Made by a program: the position numbers and the translations under genes. A stretch of 64,000 nucleotides of DNA from assembly GCA_018894105.1 (NCBI GenBank), contig CM032121.1:26814230-26878229 (forward strand), in the 5' to 3' direction. How positions within the stretch are numbered: the stretch's first letter is position 1; each line of letters starts with the position of its first letter. The DNA comes from Jacaranda mimosifolia (taxonomy: Eukaryota > Streptophyta > Magnoliopsida > Lamiales > Bignoniaceae). Below the pieces are notes generated by a model that ran no database searches, was not told the DNA's origin, and saw only the letters and a program-made list of their open reading frames with translations. This document shows, one piece after another, positions 1 through 12,508 of this stretch.

Positions 1-650
1 AAGAGGAATCGAATATTGGGAATAGAAATATAGTTATCGAGGCTATTAGGGAACCAGCAAATATCTTGCTCTAGGCCTCTTTCGGGAGATAGAAAACAGA
101 AGGCCATATTTGTATGGCAACGTAGAGCTAGAATGGTTTGCCAAGAGAATATTCATTTTGACTTATTAGTTGGGTTCCATGGACTTGAGTCTAGACATCG
201 ACTATGGAGATTGGGTACTCTTCAATTAATAGAGATTAATTAAAAGAGTTATTAGTTTAAAGGAGTTTAAACTAATGTGAATATTTCAATATTCAAAATA
301 TCACAAAAGTTGTGAGCCCATGTCCAATGAATGGGAGAACTTAATAGATCACACACAAAAGCCTAAAGGAAGTTCTATTTGACGGGAAGAATTTTCTAAG
401 GAGTTAGAAGATTTACTATTGCTGTTTTTATGGAGAAATTGGTTGGCTAGTTTCTTGGTCATTTTGGTTTGATTAATTTAATTGTTAAATTGATTAAAAT
501 AATTTAAGGAGTTAAATTAGACCAATTAAATTAAGAACTTAACTCAATTGGTGTCATATGACAATTAATTAGTCAAGATAACTTAAAGAGTTAAGTTGAC
601 ACTTTCTAACTTAAAGAGTTAAGTTAGATGACTTAATGAGTTAAGTCAAC
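1..650 (+). repeat. Copia-family LTR fragment, plus orientation
   Basis: This is the middle part of the long terminal repeat shared by all copia copies in the window. It carries the block around 80-240 (GGGAGATAGAAAA, later GGAGATTGGGTACTCTTCAA) that recurs at 38700, 40370-40510, 50230-50370 and 58160-58310. It runs off the left edge. Near 650 the sequence switches abruptly to the opposite orientation. It may be part of the missing 5' LTR of copia-2, since copia-2 begins without an LTR at 30183; that is inference. Confidence 0.8.
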
Positions 651-2486
651 CATTTTGCCTCTAATGTCATTCTCCACACACAAATGGACAATCCAAATCT
701 CTCCTAAATCAGCTGGAGAATCAAAGAGAGAGGAAGGAGGATGAAGGTTGAAAATTTGAGCAGAAGAGGTGAAGAAAAATGCGAAGCCTCAACACATGAG
801 AGAATCACAAAATTAGAGGGAAAATTGGAATCTAACAATTATATCTAGATTTTTTGCCAACTAAGCTTCAAGTGGCCGGCCACTATATCCTTATATAGAG
901 GGAGGGAAGGTATGTTGCTAGTTGGTATCACACCTCCCATAAGGTGCCACCTAAGCAAGCAAGTTGCATGTGAAATCACATTTCACTCGCATTTGAATTT
1001 CATTTGGAATCTTCATTTCATCTCATGAAACATCATCCAAATAAATTCAAATGCACACCAAATGAAATCTTTCATTTTTGAATTTCCCTCCAGATTCATT
1101 CTTTGCATTAATTAAATTAACCCCTTAATTTAATTGATTAACCTTAACTTAACACTTTAAGTCAATTAGATTAACTCTTTAAGCTAGAAGGTATTAACTT
1201 AACTCCTTAAGTTAACTTAACCAATTAGTAGTCATGTGGCACCAATTAAATTAAATCCTTAAATTATTTAGATCAATTTAACAATTAAATTGATCAAGCC
1301 AACATGACCAAAAATTGTGTCAATGGTTTCCCTCCAAAATCGGTCAAGATGGAATTTTTCTAACTTTTAAAAAATTCCCTTCATCAAGTAGGATTTCCAA
1401 TTGTCTTATGTGTGTGACTCATTAGGTTCTACCATTCATTGGACATGGGCTCACAACTCTTGTAACTTCTAGAATATTGAAATATTCAAATTAGTTTGAA
1501 CTCCTTTAAACTAATAATTTAATTCAATTAATCTTCATTAATTGAAGAGTACATAATCTCCATGGTCGATGTCCAATCTCAACCCCATGGAGCCCAACTA
1601 ATTGGCTAAATTAATATGCTCTTGGAGAACTATTCTAGCACTATGCTTACTATGCAAATACGGTCATTTCGTCTCCTATCTCCCAAAAGAGGCCTAGGAC
1701 AAGATATTTGTTAGCTCCCTAATAGCCTCAATAACTATGTTTCTATTTCCAATGTTCAATTTCAATTTATGACATCATCTTTGGAAGACTCATTTTCCAA
1801 ATTGTCATGCTGCTTTGCGCAATAACTCTTTGGAATCGATCATTATAAAATACATAGAAGATGCACTCGCCCTTCACAACAACAAGCGGTCGAATCTCAT
1901 TTTGGATCTCACAAACCTCCATCCCTAAGTTGCTCATACCCAAACTTAACTGAAAGACCCGCTAAGTGATCAAGTAAGAGTCAAAGTATGAGGACCTAAA
2001 CATAAGGTTACCATGGATCCTCAGGTCAAAAGACTAATTGTATGTACTAGCGTAAGCTGGAGAACTTGCCACCACCGACTTGCCACTACGGCTATTTAGT
2101 GGATTCTCCAGGCAGGTCTTCAGTAAACTTGTTATCTAACAAGCACCCACTAATATGCACCCATGTCTCACATGGTTTGCTCATGAAATGGAGCAATATC
2201 CAACCCTTGGATTCATGCATCATTAGTGCAAATCTATCCGAATCTTAGATGCCATGTCTCATGAGATTCTACAACTTGGAAGATTTAAGATCACAACTGT
2301 GTAAGACTTGTTTCATAATCACCACCTAGTGTGTGACCAAGTCCCGTAGTCTCGTGTGAGCTAAGGGCTTCAACCAAATGCCAGTGAATAAGTATAAGAT
2401 GAAGATAGCCATATATAATGAATATCGTTCAATGAAGATTGTATCGCAAGTGAAATAGTTTACATGACAATCTAAATGGCTACGGG
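651..2486 (-). repeat. 3' LTR of copia-1, larger part
   Basis: This is a minus-orientation copia LTR lacking its outer end. It matches the minus LTRs at 42679-44367 and 60382-62598 block by block: the CTAAATCAGCTGGAGAA region, the TATA-proximal inverted repeat near 911-933 (degenerate), the CTCCATGGTCGATGTCCAA block near 1557, and the terminal block ending in the TCTAAATGGCTACGGG stretch at 2471-2486. The last 14 bases of the LTR, including the terminal revcomp TGTTGGAACA, lie at 25772-25785, beyond the CACTA-A insertion. Bases 2484-2486 (GGG) are the left copy of the CACTA-A target duplication. Confidence 0.85.
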
Positions 2487-5046
2487 AACTACAACAAATT
2501 GCATTTAATGTAATAAAATATTTTGCAGTGAAGGCAAATTTCGTTGCAAATATTGTATTTATCATAACAAAGTTGAATTTTTGTTACTAAAATGCTTATC
2601 TTGAGTAGCAAAATAAAAATCTTGTTACCTTTAACTAATATTTGTTATGTTAGATTTTTTATGTTTTGTAACTAAATAAATATTCATTATGTAAAATGTC
2701 ATTTTGTCACACATAATATTTTTTGCCATTTAGAAAATTTTATTTGTAACAAAATTGGATACCAATTGTAATAGGAAAATATTTGTTACAAATAAATTAT
2801 ATTGTAACAAAATGTCTGGTTACAAAAGTTAATTTAATTTTCCCTCCAAAAATTCGTTTCCTCCAAAATTCAATTGTAAACAATGGTAACATTTGTTTTC
2901 ATTACTAAATGTAAATGGCAATTAAATTAATTTTGCACCAATTAAATTAATTTTGCACCCATACTTTGTGAGTTAGGCTTTAGTTCAAGAAATGGGCTTC
3001 ACAATAATTCAAAGAAGTTGTTAATTGGGCTTGACTTAGTTTTATAATTGGACTTGACCAAAGTTTTAATTGATGAGTAACGCCTTATTATAAGAATTGG
3101 GCTTCAACAAATTTGAAGTGAAAGAATTGCTTAATTGGGCTAATTTCATTATAGAATTCGGTGTTACAATTTTTTTGTGAGTTATTTGTCGAATTCTTTT
3201 AAAGGTTGGAGTTTAACAAATTTATAGTGGATTATTTTTGAGTTGGACTGTCATTTAAAAAATAGTTTTGACTAAATTTATAGTGAATTAATTGGTGATT
3301 TGGGCTTTGTTTTAAGAGTTGGTTTTCAACAAATTTGAATTGACTAAATGATTAGTTGGCTTTCTTTAAGGAATTGAGCTTGAGCAAAAATTTTAGTGAA
3401 TAAATTATTGAGTTTCTTTTTTTTTTCTTCTAAGAAATTGATGATGAACAAATTTCAAGTGGATTAACTTGTGAATGAGGCTTCCATCTTGAGAAATAAG
3501 CTTGACCAAATTTTGATTGGATAAATTAATTGGACATTAGCAACTTTTGTTTTATTGATTTGAGTTTACCAGTTTTATAGTAAATTAGTTTATTTGTTTA
3601 AGAATTGCGCTTAACATTAATTTAAAGAAATAGTTAATTGAGTTTTACCAACTAATTTTCTGTTAATTTGGGTCCATCAATTTTTTAGGGAATTAGTATT
3701 CTTTGTTTAAGAATTAGGGTTGACATTAACTTAAAGAATTGGTTAACTGGTTTTCTCTAATTTATTTTTAAAAATTGAGCTTCACCAAAATTTATAGTGA
3801 ATTGGTTAATTGGGCTTTGCGTAAGAATTAGATTTCACCAATTTTTTATCATAATAATTTAAAAATTGGTTACTGTTCTCTTTCAATTTTTTAATTAATA
3901 ATTGTGTTTCACCAAATTTTTTAATAAATTGGTGAAATATACTTCAATTAAGAATTACTTTATTAATGTTTTTAATTATAAATTAGTAAATTGGACTTTA
4001 TATAATAGTTGGTCTATTTCTTAATTTTGACAACTTTTTAAGTGATTTGGGTTTCACGTCAATTTACACTTCACCAACTTCTTTTTTTTTTTTTAATCGG
4101 GATTGGTAATTTTTAGGTGAGTTAGTAAATTAGGCATTCTTAGTGACCTAGTCTTAACATAATTTATAAATCCGGTTAATTGGGCTTCACTAACTTTTTT
4201 TTTAATTATTATTAAGACCAATTTTTTAGAACATTAGTAAATTGGGCTTTCTTCATGAATAAGTCCTCACATTAATTTAAAACTTTAGTTAATTGGGTAT
4301 CACCAACTTCTTTTTTATTAGATTGGCTTGACCAATTTTGTAGCTAATTAGTAAATTGGACTTTCTTGATGGGTTTGAACTAATCTCTTTTTAGGAATTG
4401 GGCTTTAGCAATGGTAACAATTTCTTTGCTTACCAATTTTATATAATATTGATTTATATTTCCGCCAAAATTTTCTTGATTCAAAAGTTGGCTTAATACA
4501 AATTGTAACCAATTGTTTTTTGTTACTGAATTTGGATGGCGGTGTAATTTTTTTTCCTCCAACTTTATATTCCCTCCAAAATTTGGCCCATAAAAAATGT
4601 TAACAATTGTTTTTACTATTAGTTTGACATAATAATTTAACTTGATTTCTTCCAAAAATTTGATTCCCTCTAATAATGAATTCTCTTCATCTTTTCGATT
4701 CCTCTAAATTTTAGATCCTCCATTTTTTTTTTTTGTAAAAATCATTTATAGCAAACTTAATTTCTTCTATCTTAGATTATATGATGAATTGACATATAAT
4801 TTTTTAAATTATTAAATGACATTCTATTATAGTTAAAGTAGTTAAACAACATATAATTTGGACTTATAAATTTTGGTGCTTAAGAATTTAATTTTTTATT
4901 ATAATATTCTTTTAGAAAAATTCTAAAAACTCCTTAAAATAAATAGTTAAAGGTTACATACCTGAATAGCAAAAGAAAAGAAAGAAATCTAGTTTACCAT
5001 AGTACTTAATGAAAAGAAAACGATCCCTAAAGTTAGGCCCATTAAT
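2487..5046. other. Left arm of CACTA-A, no coding content
   Basis: The first 450 bp carry many copies of a GTTAC/GTAAC-type core (TTTGTTAC, TTGTAACAAA), the subterminal repeats typical of CACTA ends. A degenerate tandem array follows (2950-4400). From about 4540 to 5046 the sequence matches CACTA-B at about 9290-9770 in inverted orientation, including the GAAAACGATCCCTAAAGTTA block. No frame looks like a real gene. Confidence 0.65.
2950..4400. repeat. Degenerate tandem repeat array in CACTA-A
   Basis: Short blocks such as AATTGGGCTT, TTCACCAA and GTGAATTAGT recur in the same order roughly every 60-80 bp, for example near 3120, 3180, 3300, 3780-3830, 4180-4240 and 4290-4350. Copies are highly diverged and spacing is irregular. 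It resembles an old minisatellite inside a DNA transposon arm. No function can be assigned. Confidence 0.55.
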
Positions 5047-6989
5047 GTTATTGTAACACCCGTAAAACTTGGTAATTTTGGAAAATAAGGATTTAGAAAA
5101 TCGAGATATAATTGGATTTTATGGCTCAAAAAATAATGAAAATGATTTATTTAAAAGAATTTTGAAAGTTTTGGGGTTAAATTGCAAATAAGCAAGACTT
5201 GATTGGATCACCTTTTAGGTATTTTGGGGTTTGCATTGAATTATTTTGGGTTAAGTGGGTGGAATTGAGGCACTAACTAGTCTGAGGGCAGAATTGAGGG
5301 TGTTCAATTTTTGAGAAGACCCAATTAAAAGCTGACTAAAACATTTGGGGGTTAATCTGCAAATATAGGAAATCCAATTTTATAAATTGGCAATTTAAAA
5401 TCCCCCCCCCCATTTTACCTTTCTTCTCCACCGAAACCCCTCTCTTCTCTCTGTGGAAAATTCCCTCATTTGGCAACCAAACCTTAGCAAACTTGGTACC
5501 ATTTTCTTTCTTTCTTCGTGTACAACACAAATATACCCATATCTTCCACATCCCACCGATGGAATGATCGAAAATTTAGCTCAAAAATTCAGCCTTGGTG
5601 GAGGTGATGGGTTTTCATTTTTCAGCAACAGAAACTCACGGCCAAGTACTAGGCTTTGTTGGGTTTAGCTCAAGCATGGTGTAGTTGTCTTCAATTTCAG
5701 AAAATAACCACTGAAGTAGGTGGAATTGACGAAAATAAGCACGGCGGCATTGGTGGCAGGATTTTGGTTTTTCGACAAATTGACGGTCGAATCGGCGGTA
5801 GAACGAGAAATTAATTTGGGTGCTCGCTTAGTTGAGCTGAAAGGAACATTTTCGTGGTGTCGTTTGGCCATCTCTAGCTGCAGCAGATAGCGGCAGCAGG
5901 ACATAATCTTCGTCTCATCGCAGTAATTACATACACGCAAGCTGATCATTCATTTGAAGCTTCGATAAAAAGATATTGGGTAAAAATGAGAAACATGTGT
6001 TAAAGTTGTAAGCATGTGTATGTATATACTTTCCAAACCTTACGATGTATTTGTATAAACAAGGAATACGCATGATTTGATCAAAAATATTGAGATATGC
6101 ATAGAATTATGAAAGTCAATGGATCCGGATATTGTCATATCATATAATAATCTTGATAATTAAGTTAATTATGAATTCGAAACCTAAGTGGCAATAATTA
6201 GGTTAATTGAGATGATACAAAACTAAGATTTGGGTCATGCATGTACCATTTTAAGTTTAGTAAACTCGAATTTGTATTATCATGTGATAAATTTGAGATA
6301 AAATTGGAAATTTTAAGGGATATTGGACCATCTTTATCAATTTAGTACGCTATGGCAAGATCAACAAAACGATTTAGAATCTAATTATATATTCCTTTAA
6401 CAAGATCGGCACTATTAGCATGTCTTTATTGAGGCTATCGATTTAGCCGATTAAGTATCAATTTTAGGTCATTAATTTGTACAAATGTGATTATATGATC
6501 AAATTAGGATCTTGACTTTGGACCTATTCTCTTGGATTAGGTGACGAAGAAGTGGGTCCCGCGGACTAATAGTCGGTGACTACATTTCTGAGACTACGGA
6601 GGTGAGGGTCTGCCAATCTGGCACTTCTTGTACCTATCAATTTTCTTGACAAACCCCTGTAAGGGTTGATATTGATTTGATTATCGCACTTTATTATTTG
6701 TTGTACTTCTATGAGGTTCTGCCAATTAGGAATTGTTTCGTACTAACTTATTTCATAGCTATTGTTGAACCTGGTTCAGTTCTCCTAATCTGATATATGT
6801 CTTAATTTTCATTATCATTGCTATTAATTATGGAAGCCTGTGAAGTTCCCCAAAACTCTTATCTGTATTCTGTATTGCTAGATTGCCTATTACTGTCTTG
6901 TTATCTGTATTGTTATCTGTTGCCTTGCCGGTAACTTGTTTATACCATACAGCGTTAGGTGTCCATGTTGGTTAGTCTGAATTTGATTA

Positions 6990-7250
6990 GTATTGTGGAT
7001 TTGTTCTATTAGTAATTTGTTGTGTACCAAGATGTTACACTGGGGTAAGTTTGTTCGATTGGTATGCCATGGGTTTCTTCTGTCAGTAATAAGTTATGTA
7101 CCAAACAGATATGCCTGGGTAAGTTATGTACCAAGCTGTGCTTGGCTAAGTTCTGTACCAGATTATCGTGTTTGGGTAAGTTAGTTTGATTGATATGCCA
7201 TTGATTTGTTCTGCCAATAATACGTTACGTACCAAGCTGATATATCTAGG
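6990..7250 (+). repeat. Minisatellite in 5' LTR of gypsy-1, left part
   Basis: Units built around GTACCAAG, a 6-12 bp spacer, CTGGGTAAGTT and sometimes TTTGATTGGT repeat several times before the CACTA-B insertion. The array resumes at 12509. Confidence 0.8.
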
Positions 7251-7734
7251 TAACACTACAACAAATTACACTTTTCGTAATGAATAATTTTGTTACCATA
7301 AAGCTGAAATTCATTACTCAAAATATTTTGGGTAAGGAATTTTTCGTTACTTAAGTTTAGTGCCCTAAAGCCCGTCGCAAAAGATTTTAATAACAAAATT
7401 TATAGTTCGTTACGAATGATGGACTTATGGCGATGAAATTTATCGCTACCAAAATATGATATTAGTAACAAAAAAGTGTAGTAGTTACAATAGATTTTTA
7501 TAGCATAACGAAATATTTAGTTTCTAAAACATTGGCAATTTTGTTGCATTTTATTTTTTCGTTACCAATGCATAATATAATGATATTATTTATTTAATTA
7601 AGTATAGTTACTAATTGTTTATGTAACAAAATATTTGGTTACAAATAGTTAAATAAAAATTTAATTCAAAAATAAGAATTTCGTTACTAATGGAATAAAT
7701 AACTAAAAGTTTTGTTACTAAATGTGTGCGCATG

Positions 7735-8165
7735 GGCTCCTGTTTGGGCTGCTTCATATGGATGGGCCATTTGACATCAGGCCTACGCCTGCTGGGCCGC
7801 TGAACTCGGGCTCGACTCGGGCCATCGCCCACCAGCCCACGGCACAACATACACACCAGCCCACTAGGCCCTGTTCCCCCCCGACCAGCGCCGGCCCAGC
7901 TCACACACCGGCCCACCCAAGCGCGCAGGCCCAGCTTCCAAGACGGCCCAGCTCACGACCAGCACACCCGAGTGGCAGCCTAGAGCCAACACCGGCCCAC
8001 CCGAGCGGTGGCCCAGCCACGCCGGCCCACAAGATGGATGGCCTAGCTCACACACAACCCACCTGGCCCAGCGCCCGAGCATCGGCCCAGCGCAAATTCA
8101 TCGAAACATGCTGCCAGGAGGTTTCGAACCCGCACCCATGCCCACCCTCAAGCAAGCCCTAACCA
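7735..8165. other. GC-rich block inside CACTA-B
   Basis: A sharp jump in GC content separates this block from its AT-rich surroundings. It is dominated by GGCCCA/TGGGCC and GGCCCAGC-type words. A 146-codon frame (7722-8162, plus) and a 101-codon minus frame cross it, but both are Pro/Ala/His- or Gly/Arg-rich as expected from the skewed composition, and no domain is recognisable. A GGTTCGAAACC box (RNA polymerase III B-box-like) lies on the minus strand near 8125. It could be captured host sequence or a SINE-derived piece; neither is shown. Confidence 0.55.
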
Positions 8166-8169
8166 TCTT

Positions 8170-8846
8170 GGCTGCATGTCCAAAAATTATTATTTGCATT
8201 TGCTCAATTACTTATTCATCTCTTCCATAGCTCTCAAGCAATTTCACATGTTATCAAGCAAACATTATTTTATTTTTGAAAACAAAATAATAATTATCAT
8301 TTGAATAAATAAAATAAGAGTATCAAATAGTGAATTAAAAGAAATAAATAAAAAGTGTGAGATAATTATATAACATAGTTGCATGAAGCAAAGAAATTTT
8401 ATTACATATATCTATATATAAATTGTTAGGTAAAGGCTTAATATTTTTGTAGAAGAGCTTATAATATAAAATACTTTATTTTAGAAATTTATAAAAAAAA
8501 TATTTATAAAAAATAATTGGCATTACATATATATAAATATTAAAAAATTGTGAACAAAACCCTTTAAAGTAAAAAATAAAGGGCAATCTAACAAGCAAAA
8601 GTAACAATATTATTAATTCCGGTGGTTTAGAAAAATCAGCACGAAGTTATTCATTCAGAGAATGTTACACTAACCGCCGTCATTTATTATGAATTCTACG
8701 GCGGTTTTAAAAAACCGCCACTAAATGGCTAATTCAGCGACAGATTGGATAAATCGTTGCTCAACCACCGTCAAATTAATATTTTGCGGCGGTTGAGACA
8801 AACCATCACAAAATATATGCCGCGATTAACCTATTTTCTTATAGTG
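8170..8846 (-). mobile_element. Truncated CACTA-C relic inside CACTA-B
   Basis: The right end at 8846 reads CTATTTTCTTATAGTG, the reverse complement of the CACTACAAGAAAATAGG end at 22272. Inside it are repeated GCGGCGGTT / AACCGCCG motifs (8670-8820) that can pair with each other. The block matches 22272-23160 of CACTA-A in reverse. No left CACTA terminus is visible, so this copy is truncated. Confidence 0.7.
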
Positions 8847-10368
8847 TGTGTGTACATATATACTATATATGTATATAAGTTTGAATGAAAAATTAAATAT
8901 TATATACATAGTTATAAATATTAAATATTATAATATAAGATAAAATAAATAATTTTTGTACATACTATTTATATACAAAATGGAGGGAGGAGCAAAAATT
9001 TGGAGGGAATTAAAAAATAATAAGGGAATTCATTTTTTGAGGGAAACTTATTTAATTTTTAAGAACAATTTGTTCAGGTCTATGAAAGTTAATAATAGTT
9101 ATATTTAATAATATACATTAAGTTAATACTTTTTTTACACTATATTAAACCATGAAAGTTATCTTTATTTTAGCAATTTATATAGTAAAACATACACACA
9201 ATTAACATATAGATATCTATAAGTTATAAAAATCTTTAATTGGCCAATACAACGATTAAAATACGAAATGTAAAATTAACAGGCCTAACTTCAGGGACCG
9301 TTTTCTTTTCGTTAAGTATTATGGTAAACTAGATTTCTTTATTTTCTTTTGTTATTCAGGTATGTAACCTTTAACTATTTATTTTAAGGAGTTTTTAGAA
9401 TTTTTCTAAATAAATATTGTAATAAATTATAATAAAAAAATAAATTGTTAAGCACCAAAATTTATAAGTCCAAATTATATGTTATTTAACTATTTTAACT
9501 ATAACAGAAAATCATTTAATAATTTAAAAAATTATATGTCAATTAATTTTGCTATAGATTATTTATACAAAAAAAAATGGAGCTAAAATTTAGAGGAATC
9601 GAAAAAATGAAGGGAATTCATTATTGTTAGAGGGAATCAATTTCTTCGAAGAAATCAAGTTAAATTATTATGTCAAACTAATAATAAAAACAATTGTTAA
9701 TATTTTTTATGGGCCAAATTTTGGAGGGAAACAAAATTGCATTGCCATCCAAATTCATTAAATAAATTTATACATATGTATAAAATAAGAATATATGAAA
9801 TAATGAGAAATGAGAAATAATGATAAATTTATATATATATGTATAAAATGAGAAATATATGATGAATCTTCTTTAAATTTTATTGAAATATATATATATG
9901 TATATATATACTATATATGCATATAAGTATGAATAAAAAATTATATTATATATATGTTTTTATAAATTTTAATATTATTTAATTTGGAATGAATAAATAA
10001 AAAAATAGATAAAATAAAAGTAATTTAAATTTTATTGATAAATTTATATATATGTATATTATATATATGTGAATAAGTATAAATAGAAAAAATAAGTATA
10101 CATGTATGAATAATTAGAAAGAAAAAAGATAAAAATAAAAATTATTTAAAATTTTATAGATAAATTTATATATATATATGTATAAAATGAGAATATATGA
10201 AATAATGAGAAATGAGAAACAATGATAAATTTATACATATATGTATAAAATGAGAAATACATGAAATAATGGAAGAAGAGAGAAATGAGAATAAAAATAA
10301 AAGAAAAGAATGAAGAAAAAAGAAAAGAAATGAGAAATATATGAAGTACTGGAGGGGAAGAGTAGGGA
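8847..10368. other. AT-rich interior of CACTA-B
   Basis: Long stretches of TATATA- and GAGAAATATATGAAATAATG-like low-complexity repeats. The piece at about 8930-9290 matches 17923-18260 in reverse, and about 9290-9770 matches 4540-5046 in reverse, so it is shared with CACTA-A, where the two pieces flank the gypsy-1 insertion. No gene is seen. Confidence 0.6.
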
Positions 10369-10376
10369 TTCTTCTT

Positions 10377-10456
<80 letters not shown>
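10369..10456. repeat. Compound microsatellite (TTC)n-(TTA)n
   Basis: About twelve TTC units (10369-10406) run directly into about seventeen TTA units (to 10456), both nearly uninterrupted. The purity suggests recent slippage relative to the decayed surroundings. Confidence 0.95.
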
Positions 10457-10493
10457 CGAATCTTTATTTATATTAATTGAATAATTGAATTAT

Positions 10494-11380
10494 TTTAGAA
10501 TATTTTTTATTTTAATTTTATTATGTAATCTACAAGTATATAGTTAGGATGATAGACTCAAAATTTATTGTTTAAATTTTATTTTGTTATATCTGAATTA
10601 ATAAATAAAATATATTTATATTTAATAGAATTATTTTAGATGTATTTATCATTTTAATGTTATTATGTAATTTAGAATTATATAGACAATAGGATAGGCT
10701 TAAATTTTTATTGTTTAATTTTTATTTCATTTTTAACTTAACAAATAAAGTCAACAAAATTTATTTAAATTATTAGATATTTTACTATTTTAACATTATT
10801 AAATATTTTAACTTAATATTATTAAAATTATATGGCCTAAAGTTGTAAGTTAGATTTTAAAAAAAAATTAGATGATAAATTCGTATGAAATAAAATTGAA
10901 TAAATTTGAAGGATATTTGATATTTTAAATTCTAATGTTTAGAATAATTTTGATTTTAATACTATTATGTAATTTATAATTTATAGTTAGGATGAAAGAC
11001 TTAAAATTTTATTGTTTAAGTTTTTTTTTGTCATATTTGAATTAATAAATAAAATATATTTATATTTAGCAGAATTATTTTAGATGTATTTATCATTTTA
11101 ATATTCTTATGTAATTTTGAATTATATAGATAATAGGATAGACTTAAATTTTTATTGTTTAATTTTTATTTCATTTTTAACTTAATAAATAAAGTCAACA
11201 AAATTTATTTAAATTTTTAGATATTTTACTATTTTAACATTATTAGATATTTTAACTTAATATTATTAAAATTGTATGGCCTAAAGTGATAAATTAGATT
11301 TTTAAAAAATTTTAGATGGTAAATTCGTAGGAAATAAAATTTTATAAATTTGAAGTATATTTGATATTTTAAATTCTAAT
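10494..11380. repeat. Direct tandem duplication, unit about 443 bp
   Basis: Two adjacent copies with period about 443 bp. GATGATAGACTCAAAATTTA at 10548 corresponds to GATGAAAGACTTAAAATTTT at 10991; CTTAACAAATAAAGTCAACA near 10736 recurs as CTTAATAAATAAAGTCAACA near 11179; TGGCCTAAAG recurs near 10831 and 11277. The copies differ by scattered substitutions and small indels. No coding content is seen. Confidence 0.85.
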
Positions 11381-12508
11381 GTGCAAGTTTCAAATTTTTT
11401 TTAGGACTCAATTCATTTAATTTGATAATTTAGCAAGTGGGATACATGTGTTTGTGTGTTTATATATGTGAATATATATATATATATATAAATATATATA
11501 AGTACATAAATATTTTTCAAGATTTATCTTTTTTTTTTTTATCTTTTTACTTTTTTCAATTTTTATGTACCTATTTTTAATTTTTTGTGAAAATATCCTT
11601 TTTTTTTTTGGTCTAGTAAAATACATGGCAAGAAGGGGTTGCCACACCACATGCCACGTAGGAGAGAGGATGTGCCGTGGCGCCATGTGGATCGGGCCTG
11701 CTGCAAATGAATTCGGGCTAGATTTATCTTCAGATTGCCAAATTCAAAAGCTAGTGTACCAAAATTATAAAGTCAAAATTTGCCAGTAGGGTATAGTTAC
11801 GTGACCAATTTTGCATTTTTCGTCTAAATGAAAACTCCCAATTCATTGAATAATTCACAAAAAAAGTTATAAAGCCCAATATTTTAAAGCAATTGGCCTA
11901 ACTAATGGATTATTCAATTCAAATTTCTTCAAGCTCAATATTGAAAATAAAACCCAGTTCAATAATAATTCACTAAAAAATTGGTTAAGTCCAATTAACA
12001 AATTCTTTACATTATTGTGAAGTCCATTTCTTGAACAAAAGCTCAACCCACAAGTATTAGTAAAAATTTAATTTAATATTTGTTTATAATTAGTAACGAA
12101 AATCATTGTTACCATATGTATACAATTGATATTTGGAGGGAAGTTAAATAAAATTTAGTAACTAAAATCTTTGTTACAATATATTTTATTTGTAACAAAT
12201 ATTTTGTTGTTACAAAAGGTACCAAATTTTGTTACAAATATATCTTCTTATATGACGAAAAATGCTATATGTAACAAAATAACATTTTCTATAACGAATA
12301 ATTATTTAGTTACGAACATAAAAAATTTAAGGTAACAAATGTGAGTTAAAGATAACAAGACTTTTACTTTGTTACTAAAGAAAATGTTATTTGTAACAAA
12401 AAATCAATTTTGTTACAATAAATCTAACATATGTAATGAATTTTACCTTTGTTACCAAAAATTTTGTTACTTGAAGTGCAAATTGTTATAGTGCAAATTG
12501 TTATAGTG
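11381..12508. other. Right arm of CACTA-B
   Basis: An AT-rich stretch, then a small GC-richer island (11625-11720, with GCCACGTAGG), then from about 12060 the GTTAC/GTAAC subterminal repeat field ending at the transposon terminus. No gene is seen. The terminus itself carries a direct duplication of GTGCAAATTGTTATA (12476-12508). Confidence 0.65.

Larger units (their letters stand above)
7254..12508 (+). mobile_element. CACTA-B, CACTA-type DNA transposon, non-autonomous, complete ends
   Basis: The left end is CACTACAACAAATTACAC; the right end is GTGCAAATTGTTATAGTG, whose reverse complement also begins CACTA. TAA flanks both sides (7251-7253 and 12509-12511). The undisturbed site is visible in the other LTR copy near 16705-16720 (TTTGGGTAAGTTATGTACC), confirming a 3-bp duplication and clean insertion. 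Subterminal regions (7254-7735 and about 12060-12508) are dense in GTTAC/GTAAC repeats, the expected transposase-binding type of array. The interior holds a GC-rich block, a CACTA-C relic, a tandem duplication and microsatellites, but no transposase coding region. Confidence 0.88.

Noticed and set aside
7722..8162. 146-codon plus-strand open frame rich in Pro, Ala and His
   Set aside because: It is produced by the GGCCCA-rich composition; the opposite strand is also open, no domain is visible and it sits inside a transposon.
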